Assembly: GCA_023634235.1 (NCBI GenBank)
Contig: JAMKCF010000008.1
Coordinates: 7,761,176 to 7,825,175, forward strand
Reading direction: 5' to 3'
Source of the DNA: Pisaster brevispinus
Lineage: Eukaryota; Echinodermata; Asteroidea; Forcipulatida; Asteriidae
Length of the DNA: 64,000 bases
The position numbers and the translations under genes were made by a program. The notes beneath the pieces are model-generated. The model did no database searches. It saw only the letters and a list, made by a program, of their open reading frames with translations, and was not told the DNA's origin. Position 1 is the first letter of the stretch; each line of letters opens with the position of its first letter. Below, piece by piece: positions 35,623 to 47,900 of this stretch.

Positions 35623-35968
35623 CAGGGCTCGAAATTAACACTGGACCATATGCCCGAGGCCAGTGTTTTTAGCATCGGGCCAGTAAACTCATGACTGGAC
35701 AAGTCCGGTAGTCTTGTGTGATTGAATAGTAATACCTCACCCCATCGTTATTTTAACAAATTGTGTTCAAATGTTGACTTTGAGTCTCATAAAATAAATA
35801 TCCTTCAATTCTGTTGAGTCTTTACAAAAGTTGAACCCATAAGTACAAATAATCTTGACACTGTGTCACATTTTGATTCTGGTCTTGTGAAATATGTTCT
35901 GGTCCAGCAAAAGTTTTGAGCTACAAGCCCTGCAGTCTTGTGAATTTTTTCCCCAAATTCGAACCCTG
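35623..35968. mobile_element. Nonautonomous hAT-like element, 346 bp, ATATC target duplication
   Basis: Ends are CAGGGCTCGAAATTAAC on the left and CAGGGTTCGAATTTGGG on the right (complemented). ATATC flanks both sides (35618-35622 and 35969-35973). The interior has GCCCGAGGCCAGTG, GACTGGACAAGTCC and GATTCTGGTCTTGTG. Other, damaged copies are at about 36750-37245, 38157-38290, 43458-43740, 51690-52041 and 56030-56102. No transposase is encoded. Confidence 0.75.
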
Positions 35969-36186
35969 ATATCTGTATTTGTTGGGAGAATGCTGCAAAG
36001 TAACTGGTAACTGAAGTGAGCAATTACTGTTGTAATGTCACTTTAAAGACTCAAGGCAAAATTCTCATTGTTGAAGACCTTTCATCACCAATTAATGAAA
36101 AGGGTGGATTAAAAATGGATAGGACATCAGGAGAGTTTAATCAGTTGGAATTAGCTGTTGAGAGGAAGCTTGGTGTGTGAGTCTCC

Positions 36187-36235
36187 ATGGAGATGAGCAG
36201 GGTGCATTCAAAGAACGCACAAAATAGCTTTGCAA
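36187..36235 (+). CDS. Candidate first coding exon of the phosphoesterase-ankyrin gene
   Basis: The exon at 41916 begins in phase 1 and has no ATG until 41990, so an upstream exon is expected. Here ATG is preceded by an in-frame TGA nine bases upstream and followed by an open frame ending at a good donor (GCAA, then GTGAGA). It reads MEMSRVHSKNAQNSFA plus one base, exactly the phase needed to continue into SLDDSTPNLSRKSS. The intron would be about 5.7 kb. Phase and splice fit are seen; membership of the gene is inference. Translation could instead begin at the internal ATG at 41990 with an untranslated upstream exon. Confidence 0.35.
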
Positions 36236-36749
36236 GTGAGAATTGTGTAGTGGAGTGGAGGGCTTCTTAGATCAGATGAAGGGTCTCACTGGGGGAGGCA
36301 AAGGAGTAGAATTTGCTATGAGAGATTCACAAAAAGAAAAAGAGCTTGATTGCTTTGTGTTTTAACTTTGGCTGAGGTTGGTGCTATTTTTCAACCTGTT
36401 TTTAACACCTGTTTGAGAATACTTTTTTTAATTCGGGCCCCAATTGTATAGTTTACACAAATGCTCACGATGGAAGTGTTTACAAATTGAATTTCTCAAG
36501 GTTTTCCTGATCGTAGTGCATAACTACATTCAACTAAAATCAATCCAGTTGTCCTCATGATCTTAATGTGTGACTATCATTCTAAATTGTTTGTAGGCTC
36601 TAAAAGAATTTCAAACTAGAAATCTTTTTTTTCCTTTCAAATTTGTACCTGTACAGGGTGGGTTATTATAAAATGATTCAGAGGTTCTACTAAATTGACT
36701 TCAGATGTATACTCTCCCTCACAAACTCAGGACATAAAATTGTCAACGT

Positions 36750-37245
36750 GACAGCAGGCCCGAGGCCAGTGGCCAGCGTCGAGCCAGTAAACTGAAGACT
36801 GGACAAGTCCAGTGTTCTTGTGTTTTACAAATAACATTGCCTTACTATTGAATAACTGTAATTTAAAAACAATTATGTTAAAGTGTTGACTTTGAGTCTG
36901 ATAAGCATCTTTCAATTCTGTTGAGTATTGAAGTATACAACTCAAGTGAATGAGTAAATCTTCTCTTAGTGCTTGGTCAAATAAAAGCAGATAGTACGTA
37001 TGTATATTCTCTTAAAGTTTTAGATTGAAATTTGATTGAAACGATTGAAACTAGTGACAACTGCAGATGAATTTGTCACTAGGTTCAATCGAATAGAGTG
37101 AATGTCAGTATACAATTTTAAGAGAGTACATGTAGTCTTTTCTCATTTGGATTCTGGTCTTGTACAAAGAATTCTGGTCCAGTAAAAATACTGAGCTGCA
37201 AGCCCTGCAGTCTTGTGGAGTTTTTACCCAAGTTCGAGCCCTGAA
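36750..37245. mobile_element. hAT-like element copy, interrupted
   Basis: GCCCGAGGCCAGTGGCCAGC on the left and CAAGTTCGAGCCCTG on the right match the 35623 element. Extra sequence between about 36960 and 37130 has its own inverted pair (TATATTCTCTTAAAG and its mirror), suggesting a nested insertion. Confidence 0.6.
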
Positions 37246-38156
37246 ACTGTCAAATTTTCCAGTAACTTGTATTGTACAAGTACAAGACATTTCACGAAAT
37301 CAGACTCAAACAAAATGTTCTTGAAAATAAGTAGTCCTGATAAATGTTGTCTCTAAATATGATTTTTTTTTATTACAATTTTATTGTCCATCATCCAAAG
37401 GTGTTAAAATGCATCATACTGTATGCACAAGTAGTTTTAGTAAAGAGCTCATTTGAAGAACATGCACATTATAACAGATATTACAAGATATTTTTTCTCA
37501 AAACTGTTTTATTCTCGTTTATCTACAGGTGTCAATATGTAGCACACTAAAGTAGTACCAAAGATGACAACTGGCTGACGATGGTTTAGTTTGTGAACAT
37601 GTACAGTACATATTGAGTCTTGACTGTGAAAGTCTCTGCTGCTGGGGGTATGGGATCAACATGCTCCCTCAGGTCAACTGCCGTCAAAGATCAAGAACAA
37701 GAGGTGGCTAGATGGAGGGGACACATTCTTTATGGCAATGGTACGCCAGTTTGCAAAATTGTACATTGAACTAATAAATAGCACAGTAACTATTAAAAAA
37801 TGTCTCCCAACAAAGAGAAAAGCCTTCTTCTACTGTGCAATATGTGCAAAATCTGTACGAATTTGAGGTCAGTTTTTAGACAAAGTTGGTAATTGAGCAG
37901 GCAGTTTTTTGTACGGTGTATTAAGAGATGTCAAAAGTTGTCAATATTTTCACACTTACACAAAGGGTTTTGAAGAGAATGGGTCAGAGAGGCTGTGTAC
38001 AAATTTTAAAGGTGACAGTAGAATCAACAGAGGAAATGCATATTGGGAGATTATATGCCTTGTGTTTTATACTGACACTGACAGACAGTCAAATGTTGAT
38101 AACGACTACTTTCAGGGAGAGGCAGGATGGTATTAAAAAGTAGAACTTTAATGTAA

Positions 38157-38460
38157 GGGCTCGAAATCGGTGGTAAATCCACAAGACCATAGGGCTTGTA
38201 GCTCAAAATGTTTACAGTACCAGAATGTTTGTTTACAAGACCAGAATCAAATTGAGAAAAAGGTTTGTGACTCAGTTTAACATGCATTTAACTCTCTTTT
38301 TTTTTTTAACAAGCAGTACGAAATGTAAGAGTAGATTTTTCTCATTTGTCTTTATAATGGGTGTTAGGTACTTCATTACTTAACGGAATTGATAAAGTCA
38401 ACATTTGAACATGATTTGTTTTTGTTCAACATATTACACAGTGAGGTATGAATCTATATT
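38157..38460. mobile_element. hAT-like element copy, opposite orientation, incomplete
   Basis: GGGCTCGAAATCGG opens it, followed by CTTGTAGCTCAAAATGTTTA and ACAAGACCAGAATCAAATTG, the complement of the 35623 interior. The other end decays near 38460. Confidence 0.55.
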
Positions 38461-39982
38461 GCGCTCTCTCCAGGACCCGCCTGTCCGAGGGCGCCTAACA
38501 GTAAAAATTCCTGTAAGAAAATTAAACAAGAAAAGTTTAAGCAAAAACACACCGGTGACAATAAGCTAAATAGAAATCAAGATAAAAGACCACCACAATA
38601 CTGTCAAAAAGATACTAGCACATATGCAATAGCATTTAAAAGCACACTATAAAATAACATTTAAAAAAAATTACAAATGCATACTGTAATATTGTTAAAA
38701 TGCAAATAAAAAACACCAGTCATGAGCCTTGCATGTACAGCCTTGGAAATGTTGGGAATTTGTGATAATCCCTAACATTGTACTCTTAAGCAACTAGCCA
38801 AGGCACTTAAACAAAAAGCAATTAGAATAATTGAGTGGAGACACACCCCTTTTCAGTAGTAGTTCCGTAAAAGATATCATTGGACTGAATTGAAACTTTA
38901 AGACTATGATACACGGTTTTTATCAGTTTTTGGAAGAGAAAATTCATTCCAATCCTCTAGTTTCAATGAACTACTAACCAACCTGTGAAAAGTATAGACA
39001 ATGGTCAGGGATTTTGTACAAGTAAATTAATAGAAATACAAAATTGTGTCTTGGGGACAATTTTCATATTTCAGACCAAAGTATTTTCTAAGATTTCTTT
39101 GGATTGAAAACACTCAATTTCTTCTTGGATTATTTTACCATTACTGTCTCTGACTGTACTTGTCAAGGTATAAAGGTACACTCTCAGAAATAAATTCATA
39201 ATTCTTTTAGATCACTACCAACCATGTGTTCATACAGTGTACCTCTAACTGAGACTATGTTTTACTGCTGGGGGACGGTCTCTTTAAGTTGCTTCTGCCC
39301 GATTTGCGACTCAGCTACTTTTTATCTTTGTGATTGATACTGGGTTTTTTAAAAGTTTTTATTTACTTATTTATTTATTTATTTTATTTATTTTTTTGCG
39401 GAAGAGGGGTGCTCAAATTACCTGTTTTTTTTTTTTTTAAACTCTATTTATTTTCAAATTAAAAATGTGTAGTTTGTTACTATTTTGGTGTAACTTTTTA
39501 ATAATGAATACATCAGGGTGTCTTATACATTTATTGGGGTTTTCCTCACCATCATTGGTACTAGATGCCTTCATTTTGTCTTGGGGAGGAAGGGGGATAC
39601 AGTGTTCAAATATTTGGGGAATTATATTCAGTGTTTTTATTCTGGTTTTAGGTTTAAGGTTTAAGTATTTAGGTAAAGTGGAGGAAACATACAAAAAGCA
39701 ATGTTTTGTTTGATGCCTTCAAAACAGAAACAAACGGCAAGAAACAAGAAACCAACAATACACCAGGAAAAATATAAACATTCTAGGCTTTGTGTGTCTA
39801 TGTTTATGAAGTAAAATGGATGCTAACAAAGTGTTAGGAAAAACAAAACACAGGCAAATAAAGAATAATTACTTAGAATTTTTTATTTCAAAAAAAGTTT
39901 GTAGCCTTGATGTGTTCATACAATTCTTTTGGACAAAGCATGTGCTCTCTGACTATTAATACATGATATTTACCCAGCTGTG

Positions 39983-40237
39983 AAATAACAACTAGTGATT
40001 AATTTAATGACATTTGAAGTCTTCATTTTCATCTTCATGGTTTGGAAAATAATGACCATAACTACTGAGTTGGATACAAAGTCAAGGACAGTAATTCTTT
40101 CGAGAAAATAACAACTAGTGATTAATTTAATGAAACTTGAAGTCTTCATTTCCATCTTCATGGTTTGGAAAATAATGACCGTAACTAATAACTACTGAGT
40201 TGGATACAAAGTCAAGGACAGTAATTCTTTCGAGAAA
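39983..40237. repeat. Tandem duplication, two copies of about 123-130 bp
   Basis: AAATAACAACTAGTGATTAA begins at 39983 and 40106, and both copies end in GTAATTCTTTCGAGAAA. The second copy has a short internal insertion (TAACTAATAACTACTGAG). Identity is high. Confidence 0.85.
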
Positions 40238-41915
40238 CAATGCATGGAAGCAGGTAGTTGGCTGGCATGATCTACACAATTTGTGCCGGGGGCAATTTAA
40301 ATGTTAATAAATACTCTTGCCAATGGCTATTGAAGCTAAGAGAATACAAATTGACTAATTTGTATCCATCTTGCAATGAGTCAATCAAGACTTTAATTAT
40401 TCATAAATGCACCTGAGCTGGGAGAGAGCCATGACTGTTACCGTGGTAGCAATTGTTGTCAACAACGGCAGTTGTTGTCAACAACAGCTATTTTGTGGGA
40501 GATGGTGCATACATATGGATACATAGTGTATTTGTAAAATTGTATACAAATACAATTTATTTCAATGTGTCGTAATATTAGGGCCTGAATTCCGAGTGTG
40601 GTTACTGATGACTCAGTGTTAAAATTACTGGACTCTGGACAATGGGTCGGCCAATTGAATATTGATTCACGTTGGATGCCTTTTATAAAACTCAAATATG
40701 AGGTGCTTGACTTTCAAAAGAATTTAAAATACATTATATGTGTATTTGTATATTTAACTCTCTTTTTTTCAAGGGATCTAGGCAGAAAAACAGATAGAAA
40801 AAAAGGTTTATTTATTTTAAAATATAAAAAAACGAATCACAATCGGAAGACTCAGTTGCATCTAAATTCACATGAACTCAATTAAAATTCATCAGAAAAT
40901 TACAAAATTATTAAAATGATACAAAGCATTAAAGGACATGGAGGTCATTTAGGGTGATCAAAGGTATGGGGGGAGTAAAACGACAATTTCAAAAGCCATG
41001 AAGCAACTCAAAAGCCATTCTGCATTGTAAAAGCAAGTCGTCAAAAAGATAAATAAAAATGAGTGTCGTTTTTAAAAGAGGACAGTTTCCCAATTATGAT
41101 GCTCTTGTTTTTGTTCCAATAAAATTAAATCAAGGTGCTCAGGTTTTCAAAGAAAAAGAGTGACATTAAAAAAAAGAAGCTTTGTGCTTTTTTGGTTTTG
41201 AGTGCACATAACGATGTGACATTTTTGTTTCTAAAAAAACATAATTTTCTCCTTACATATCCAGGACAGTTTAAAGGGAGGCTATACCTGTGGTAATTAC
41301 TCCAAAAATGAATGACCATTAAAACTTACTTGCTAAATAGCACCGGAGAGCTGTTGATATTTTAAAGCATTGTTAAAAACAACCCCTTTTAAAGTAATGT
41401 AGTTTAAGAGAGAGAGACAACATTTTTCACACCCACACAAAATGAATTTGAGAAATGCTTCAGGCATGAAGCCCTTCGCAGGCGTCTGAAAACATGTAAT
41501 TCTATGCAAAAAGGTTGGGTTTTTGTTTTCTTTCATTATTGTCTTGCAACTTTGATTTTCAATTGAGCCCAAATTTTCCCAGGTTTGTTATTTTATGCAT
41601 AAGTTGGGATTGAGGATACTGGTCTTTGACAACTACCAAAAGTACTCCCTGCCTTGTTCATTTTTATTTTGTTAATAATACAGGAATTGCCTGGTTTTAG
41701 GCATGGAGCATCATTATTGCTCACTTACGAATCACTAAAACAAGTTGTATTCTTCAACCTTCTTGCTGCAGCCAGAGCCGTAGCCATACCCAAAGTCCCT
41801 AATTGATTCAGAAACGCTTTCATACTCAGTGTATGCTGTTGTGTGTGGCAATAGGAAACACAGAATCAGGAAGTAATTTGTACACAATATTTTCCTCTTC
41901 ATTTTTTGAAAAAAG

Positions 41916-44900
41916 GTCTAGACGACTCAACGCCAAACCTAAGTCGCAAGTCCTCTTACCAGCGCAAACTCTCAGCGGAAATCAAAGCAATGTACACCAC
42001 CCATGCAATGGTAACCATAACCATCCTGCACTTCAACGATGTTTATAATGTGGAGCCGAAGGACAGGGAGCCAGTGGGTGGAGCGGCACGCTTTGCTACG
42101 ATCATCAAGAGTTTCCTGCCTGAGAACCCACTCATCTTCTTCAGTGGAGATGCTTTGAATCCCTCCATCAGTAAGAATTTTATTTTTTTCACTTTTATAT
42201 AATTGGCTTAAAAGAAGAAGAAGGGAGGACAAGTTTTTTTGTGTTTTTTTGCAACCCTTGGTTCTTAATGATTCAAAGTTTCCAATAATTTGTTTTCCAA
42301 TAATAAGTTTAATGCTGTTTTCATTCTGCACCAATTGATTGCTCTTTGTTAGGGATTGAGTTTCAAGAAAAATCTCCGCAAAATAATAACGGTTACTGTC
42401 TTTCTGTTTATTTATTTGCCAATTGCTGTTATTTTATTTGTAGTTATTTGTAGTTATTTATTTATTGTTTTATTTGTGCGGTGATGGGATTTAAAATTGA
42501 AAGTCTGAACAACAAATATTACATCGAACGTTTGTTTATTTGTTTCTGTACATTTACCTGTGGGAGAAAAACACTAAATTCAGACTTGGTTGGTTGTTAG
42601 ATTATTACCTCAATGCTAAACCCTACTGGGCTTGAATATTTTGAGCATAGTTTGTGTTGAATTCAAATCAGCGTCAAGGATGATGTCGAGGATTGTTTTT
42701 ATTCCGGGGTTTTTTTTTCCCTCTAATTTTCTCTTTTGACTCATTTTCACACAGTGAGTAATGTGACAAGAGGCCAACACATGGTCCCAGTTCTGAACGC
42801 TATGAAAGTCAACACTGCAGTTTATGGCAACCACGACTTTGGTAATAAACAAGAACAATTTTATAATCATTATATGACATGACAGTCCTCATATCGTGAA
42901 CAGTTTGTATTTTTTGTTGTCGCCGATGTCATCGTTGTTGTCACTGTTGTTGTCTTCTTTATTCTTCTCTTTCTTCTTTGTTTTCGTCTTGACTTTTCCA
43001 CAACTATTTTCTAAATTTAACGTATCACCTCTTAATTTTTGTCTCAGATTTGTTTGTCTTCTGCTTACATTATTTTCTCCTCGTACCTACATGTTCATAA
43101 AGGCGACAGTGCCCGATTACTTTTGAGAATGCTTCGATTTCAAGTATAAATCATTGTCTTTCCTTTGTCTTTATCTTGTCTGTCAAATCGTTAAGTTCTA
43201 AAGCTATACTTCACCCAAACCTAACTGTTGTCCGTCGATTTACCCTCACATTATCATATAAACAAACTTTCCGTGAAGTCAGTTATGATCTTTATGTAGC
43301 TTTACCTTTATACCCATGTGTGATAAGCACTGTACACTTAGTGCTGTCTGAGCCCTTCAGAAGTAAACCCGGAGGCATACTACTCAAGTGGGATTTGAAC
43401 CCATGACCCCTGCATTCTAGAGCAGATTTTGTTATGCCACGGTAACTAATATATATGCAGGACCCGAAATTCACACTGGACGACAGAACCAAGGGTGGTG
43501 GTTTTAGCTTCGGGCCAGTGAACTTGGATAAGTCCAGTGGTCTTGTGTTTTTGAATACCTCCCCTCATTTAAAACATTATGTTCAAATATTGACTTTGAG
43601 TCCGATAAATAATATCTTTCAATTCTGTTGAGTACGCAAAGTATTACGATCAAATAAAAATAGTTCCATTGTGACACTGAGTAGAAAGGTTTGTTTTTTT
43701 CCTCTCATAATTTGATTCTTGTCTTGTGGATTTTGTTTGACTTCATTAACTTAAAGCGACAGCATTTAAATATTTGTTAATGAAGGAATGAATTCCTGTG
43801 TTATAAAACCTTACTTCATCAGTGATATAAAACTGATACAGGAAATATTGATAGAACATTTATTTATTTATTTGGGTTTTTTTTGTGTCAAGATTTTGGA
43901 GTTGATGAACTGGAAGACATAGTCCGTGATACTAACTTCCCATGGATGATGAGCAATGTTATCGATAACTTTACTGGACAACCATTGGCTGATGGCTTAG
44001 TCACACGCTTGATCACATGTCAGGGCAAGAAGGTGAACCATTTTCTTTAGCATCCAGGAACAATCCATAATTTTTTTAGAAAAATGTTTAAACATCTGGC
44101 ATTTCAAAGATATTTAAATAAGATTACAGCTTCGAATCCTGCTCCAGTCAATTTTTCTTTGTTCATCCCCGAAATTGATTGTTACGTGTGTGAGACTTAT
44201 TTTTCTTTGTTAGATTGGATTGATTGGTCTAGTAGAAGAGGAGTGGCTTGTAACCTTAGCAACCATTGACAGAGAGAATCTGACGTACATTGATTATGTC
44301 AAACAAGGCAATAAACTTGCGCAAGACCTCAAGCAACAGGTGAGTGTACAACTTAGAGGACACTAGAGTACAATTAGTTGAAATGGTGGTCAGTTTTTGG
44401 AAACAAAAGACAGGTTTACTGACCCAAGTCACCCGACGTCATCATCACAATAATATTTGTTGCGCTACTTTGGGAGTCATTGTCCTTGAGTGGTGTACAG
44501 TGTAGTGCAAATTTTAGTCGATGGGGCTTTCACATGCTTACCTATGTTGACCTCCAAAAATGGTGAGCGAGGCACAGTCACAGCATGTGACGTGCGTGCA
44601 AGGGGGTCAATAAAGAAGGATAGATTAAGCACGGTGCTGAAATAACAAACGTGGTGTCCCAAAGACACCCAAACACCCCACTGCAGGTCTGTGAGTGTTA
44701 TGGAAGGAGCATCAATAATCCAATGTGAAATCTTGTTCGTGACAGTTTACAAGGTTCTGCGACATTAAAAATTGAATCAATTGAAAATTACTGCATTGGC
44801 CCGAGGGTGCTGTCGTACAAAAACAACTTGGCAGGTATCTGATATTTACCATATAGCAAGGATAAATCTTTGCTTCTGATTGGCCAACAGGCTTGGGATA

Positions 44901-47900
44901 TATTCATATATCTCACTCTGAAATCCTAGACACAGACTATACACACATGTACGCTCATACACTGGCCTTAAAATCAGTCTCTGAGGCTAACTCTAGGTCC
45001 AAACTTTCCAAAAATATAATATTCTGAAATTCAAGATGCTTAAAGTTGTTTGGGTGAAAATCATCAGAAACAATAAAAACACCTGAGTGAGGTTGAAATC
45101 TTAAAAGAAAGAAATGGAGCTACGCTGTTAGGTGTCATTGTTTTCTTTCTATGCAATAAGCTGGAGGACAAAGTTGTTATTTGTTGTACACGGTGTCACT
45201 CAAGACACCACATGTTGACAATAAAAGTGCCATAGAGCTCGGACATGACAGCCTGCAGGCACAAAGTGTACAGATAAACAGGTCAATAGAAGAGCTATTC
45301 CGTTGCAATGAATATTCCAGCTTACGATATTGAGCAATTTTTGGTATGAAGAAATGGGGACACATCTCAAAACTTATCCAGCAGCAGCAGGTCTTGCATT
45401 ACACGGAGGCCACAGCCTTTGTCGCTCTGGTCTTGCCCTTGGCCCTTTCAGATGTCCCCATAGACTTTTCCACCGGAAGCATAGTGTTAGCCAGAGGGGT
45501 GTCTGGGTGTCTTTTGGACGCCCTGTTTAAAAACTTGGACACCCTGTTTTATCAGTCGCTTAAAAATTGCATGTAAATGTATTGTAAGTGAAAAATGTGG
45601 ACACCTGGTTTTTAAACTTCCAGCAAATCTTTTGGACACCAAATCCTGGCTACAGCCTTAACTTTGCAAAATGAAAATGGCCTTGCCCTCTCTTATAGCC
45701 TCTCAGATGAAATTCCAGGCCTGCAGCTGTTTTACATTACTTGACTTTTGTGGAAATTGCTGTACAGAATGTAAACCCCTCCATACCCAACACCATGGGA
45801 TCTTGCCCATATATTTAAATCGGACTGGAATTGAATGTGTTCTTGACAGGGGGCTGATTTTGTGATAGCTCTAACACACATGAGGATGCCTAATGATATA
45901 CGACTAGCGGAGAATGTAGAGGACATTGATTTGATACTTGGAGGACATGACCATGATTATGAAATCACTGAGGTAAACACAGATTTGCATTGTTTTGCTT
46001 TTATCCTGACATCGGTGTGCGATAAACACTGTATAGTGCAGACACAAAATAACAAAACATAGGCAACTTGGGTGGGATTAAAACCTGCATTTTATAAACT
46101 TTTCCATTGTTGATAAACAAACCGCTCTGGTTGGCGTGGACGGCCGAATGTTAGCAAAACATTGAATCGTGTTAACAGATAATATGCCCCATTTCAACAC
46201 TTCTGCAAACTTTCATCATCAAAAATAATACATCTCATGATTGGTTGCTTTGTTTCCAACAAATTCTGAACACTATTTTTTATTATTTGCGTGACATTGT
46301 TACAAACTGTAGTCTACCTGATTTTGCTTTGCATTTATGGCTTTCCATAGTTTTCCAACTTTGGTTGGCAAAAACTTGGGCTGTGATGCTGCAATAGAAA
46401 GGTCTATATAGAGCAGATGTCTTAATCACTAGACCACTGGTTGTCCTTGGTGACAATAGGCCTGCTCAAATCCTGTAATTAGCTGTAGCAGCTGGTACTG
46501 CTGTACATATATCTGTATATTATTTAATTTCACATCTTCAAAAATCATTATCTCATGCAGGTTGGTCATGAATATATTCATCCCTCACAATAATCGTAAC
46601 TGTATTTGTTTGGTACTTGAAGTTATTGAAAACACAAATTAATTAATTGCAATTTGAAGGCTCACCCATTATAAAGTTCATACCCGTACCAGATAAATAT
46701 TTCCCTTTTAAATAATGTCAGAGTCAAGAGAGGAGAATTTGGAGACCCCCAAATCACCATTGCCTGTTGTGACTGGCTCTGGCAAAACCCGAAACTTCGA
46801 CACACCCATTTTCAAAAGGGAGATTTTAGTATTATCGTGAAATTCAGTCCTGATGGGTGTAACAGCACGGGATAAATTTAATCCAGCTTTACCTAGTCAG
46901 CCAATTTGTGTGCTTACTGTGGCATAAAAATGTGTGTAAGCATACGTGTATTACACAAACGCTTAAGACTAGTTCATGGCGCAATTGTGCTTGTTCACAA
47001 TCAGTTTGAATTCTTATTTCACTCAATCTGCATACAAGAACCACTTGCGAGTTTTGCTTGCTTTGCTCATGGTAAGCTGAGATTATGAAAGCCACATTTG
47101 GCTAATAAGGACCATTGTAAGCAGAATTAGTCTGCTTACAGGCCTTAGGACATTGGCCACAGAGTACAATTAGTGACTCTTCCGACATATCTCACTTTTG
47201 CAGAAGAATGGTAAATACATTGTTAAGAGTGGAACCGACTTCAGGACTCTATCGAGGCTGGAAGTGACCTTCACTGACTTTGGCAGGACCAGTGTCACAG
47301 TGGAGAAGATCGATATTACATCGGAGATTGAAGAAGACATTGAGGTGGAAGAGATTGTCAGTGAATATCAGAGTAAGTTTGGGTTGGGTTGTGGTCAATG
47401 GTGAATAAAGGGGATTGTGGATTGGGAAGAATTAATCCAGTGCTTGTACATGTACGTATTATATTACAATGGATCATGCCCAGTGGCGGATCAGCCATAT
47501 TCCTATACCATACCCGATATGTGGCTGTGGGTGGGCCCCCCCCCCAAATGTTCCTATACTTTAACACACTCTTTTCCTCTTGTACAGGAGTACCCCAGTC
47601 TAAAAGCACTTTAACAGAAATTTCAGTGGTGGGTTTGGGTTTTTTATTGAACTAAAACTAACCTGTGCACTGTTGTTCATCGTGTTCATACCGTACTTGT
47701 ATATACATCCTAACACGCAGAGATCATCAACAAGGAATTGGAGGACAAACTAGGGACCCTTGAAGTGGACTTGGATGCAAGGTTTGCTTTGATCAGAACT
47801 CAGGAAACAAACATTGGTAAATACAACTTCTCTCTTGTGGTGACACTTTTGAAAGCAGACTTTTGATAAAGAAAACTGAAAGAAAAAACAGAGAACTCAC

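Larger units (their letters stand above)
36236..41915. other. Putative first intron of the phosphoesterase gene, repeats only
   Basis: Apart from hAT-like copies and the duplication at 39983-40237, the stretch shows AT-rich DNA with A/T tracts (for example 39360-39440). No exon with family similarity was seen in either strand. Confidence 0.4.

Noticed and set aside
41906..41989. Translation start at 41906 giving LKKGLDD
   Set aside because: The codon is TTG, and the bases just before 41916 look like an intron acceptor (pyrimidine tract, then AAAAAAG), so this is intron sequence.
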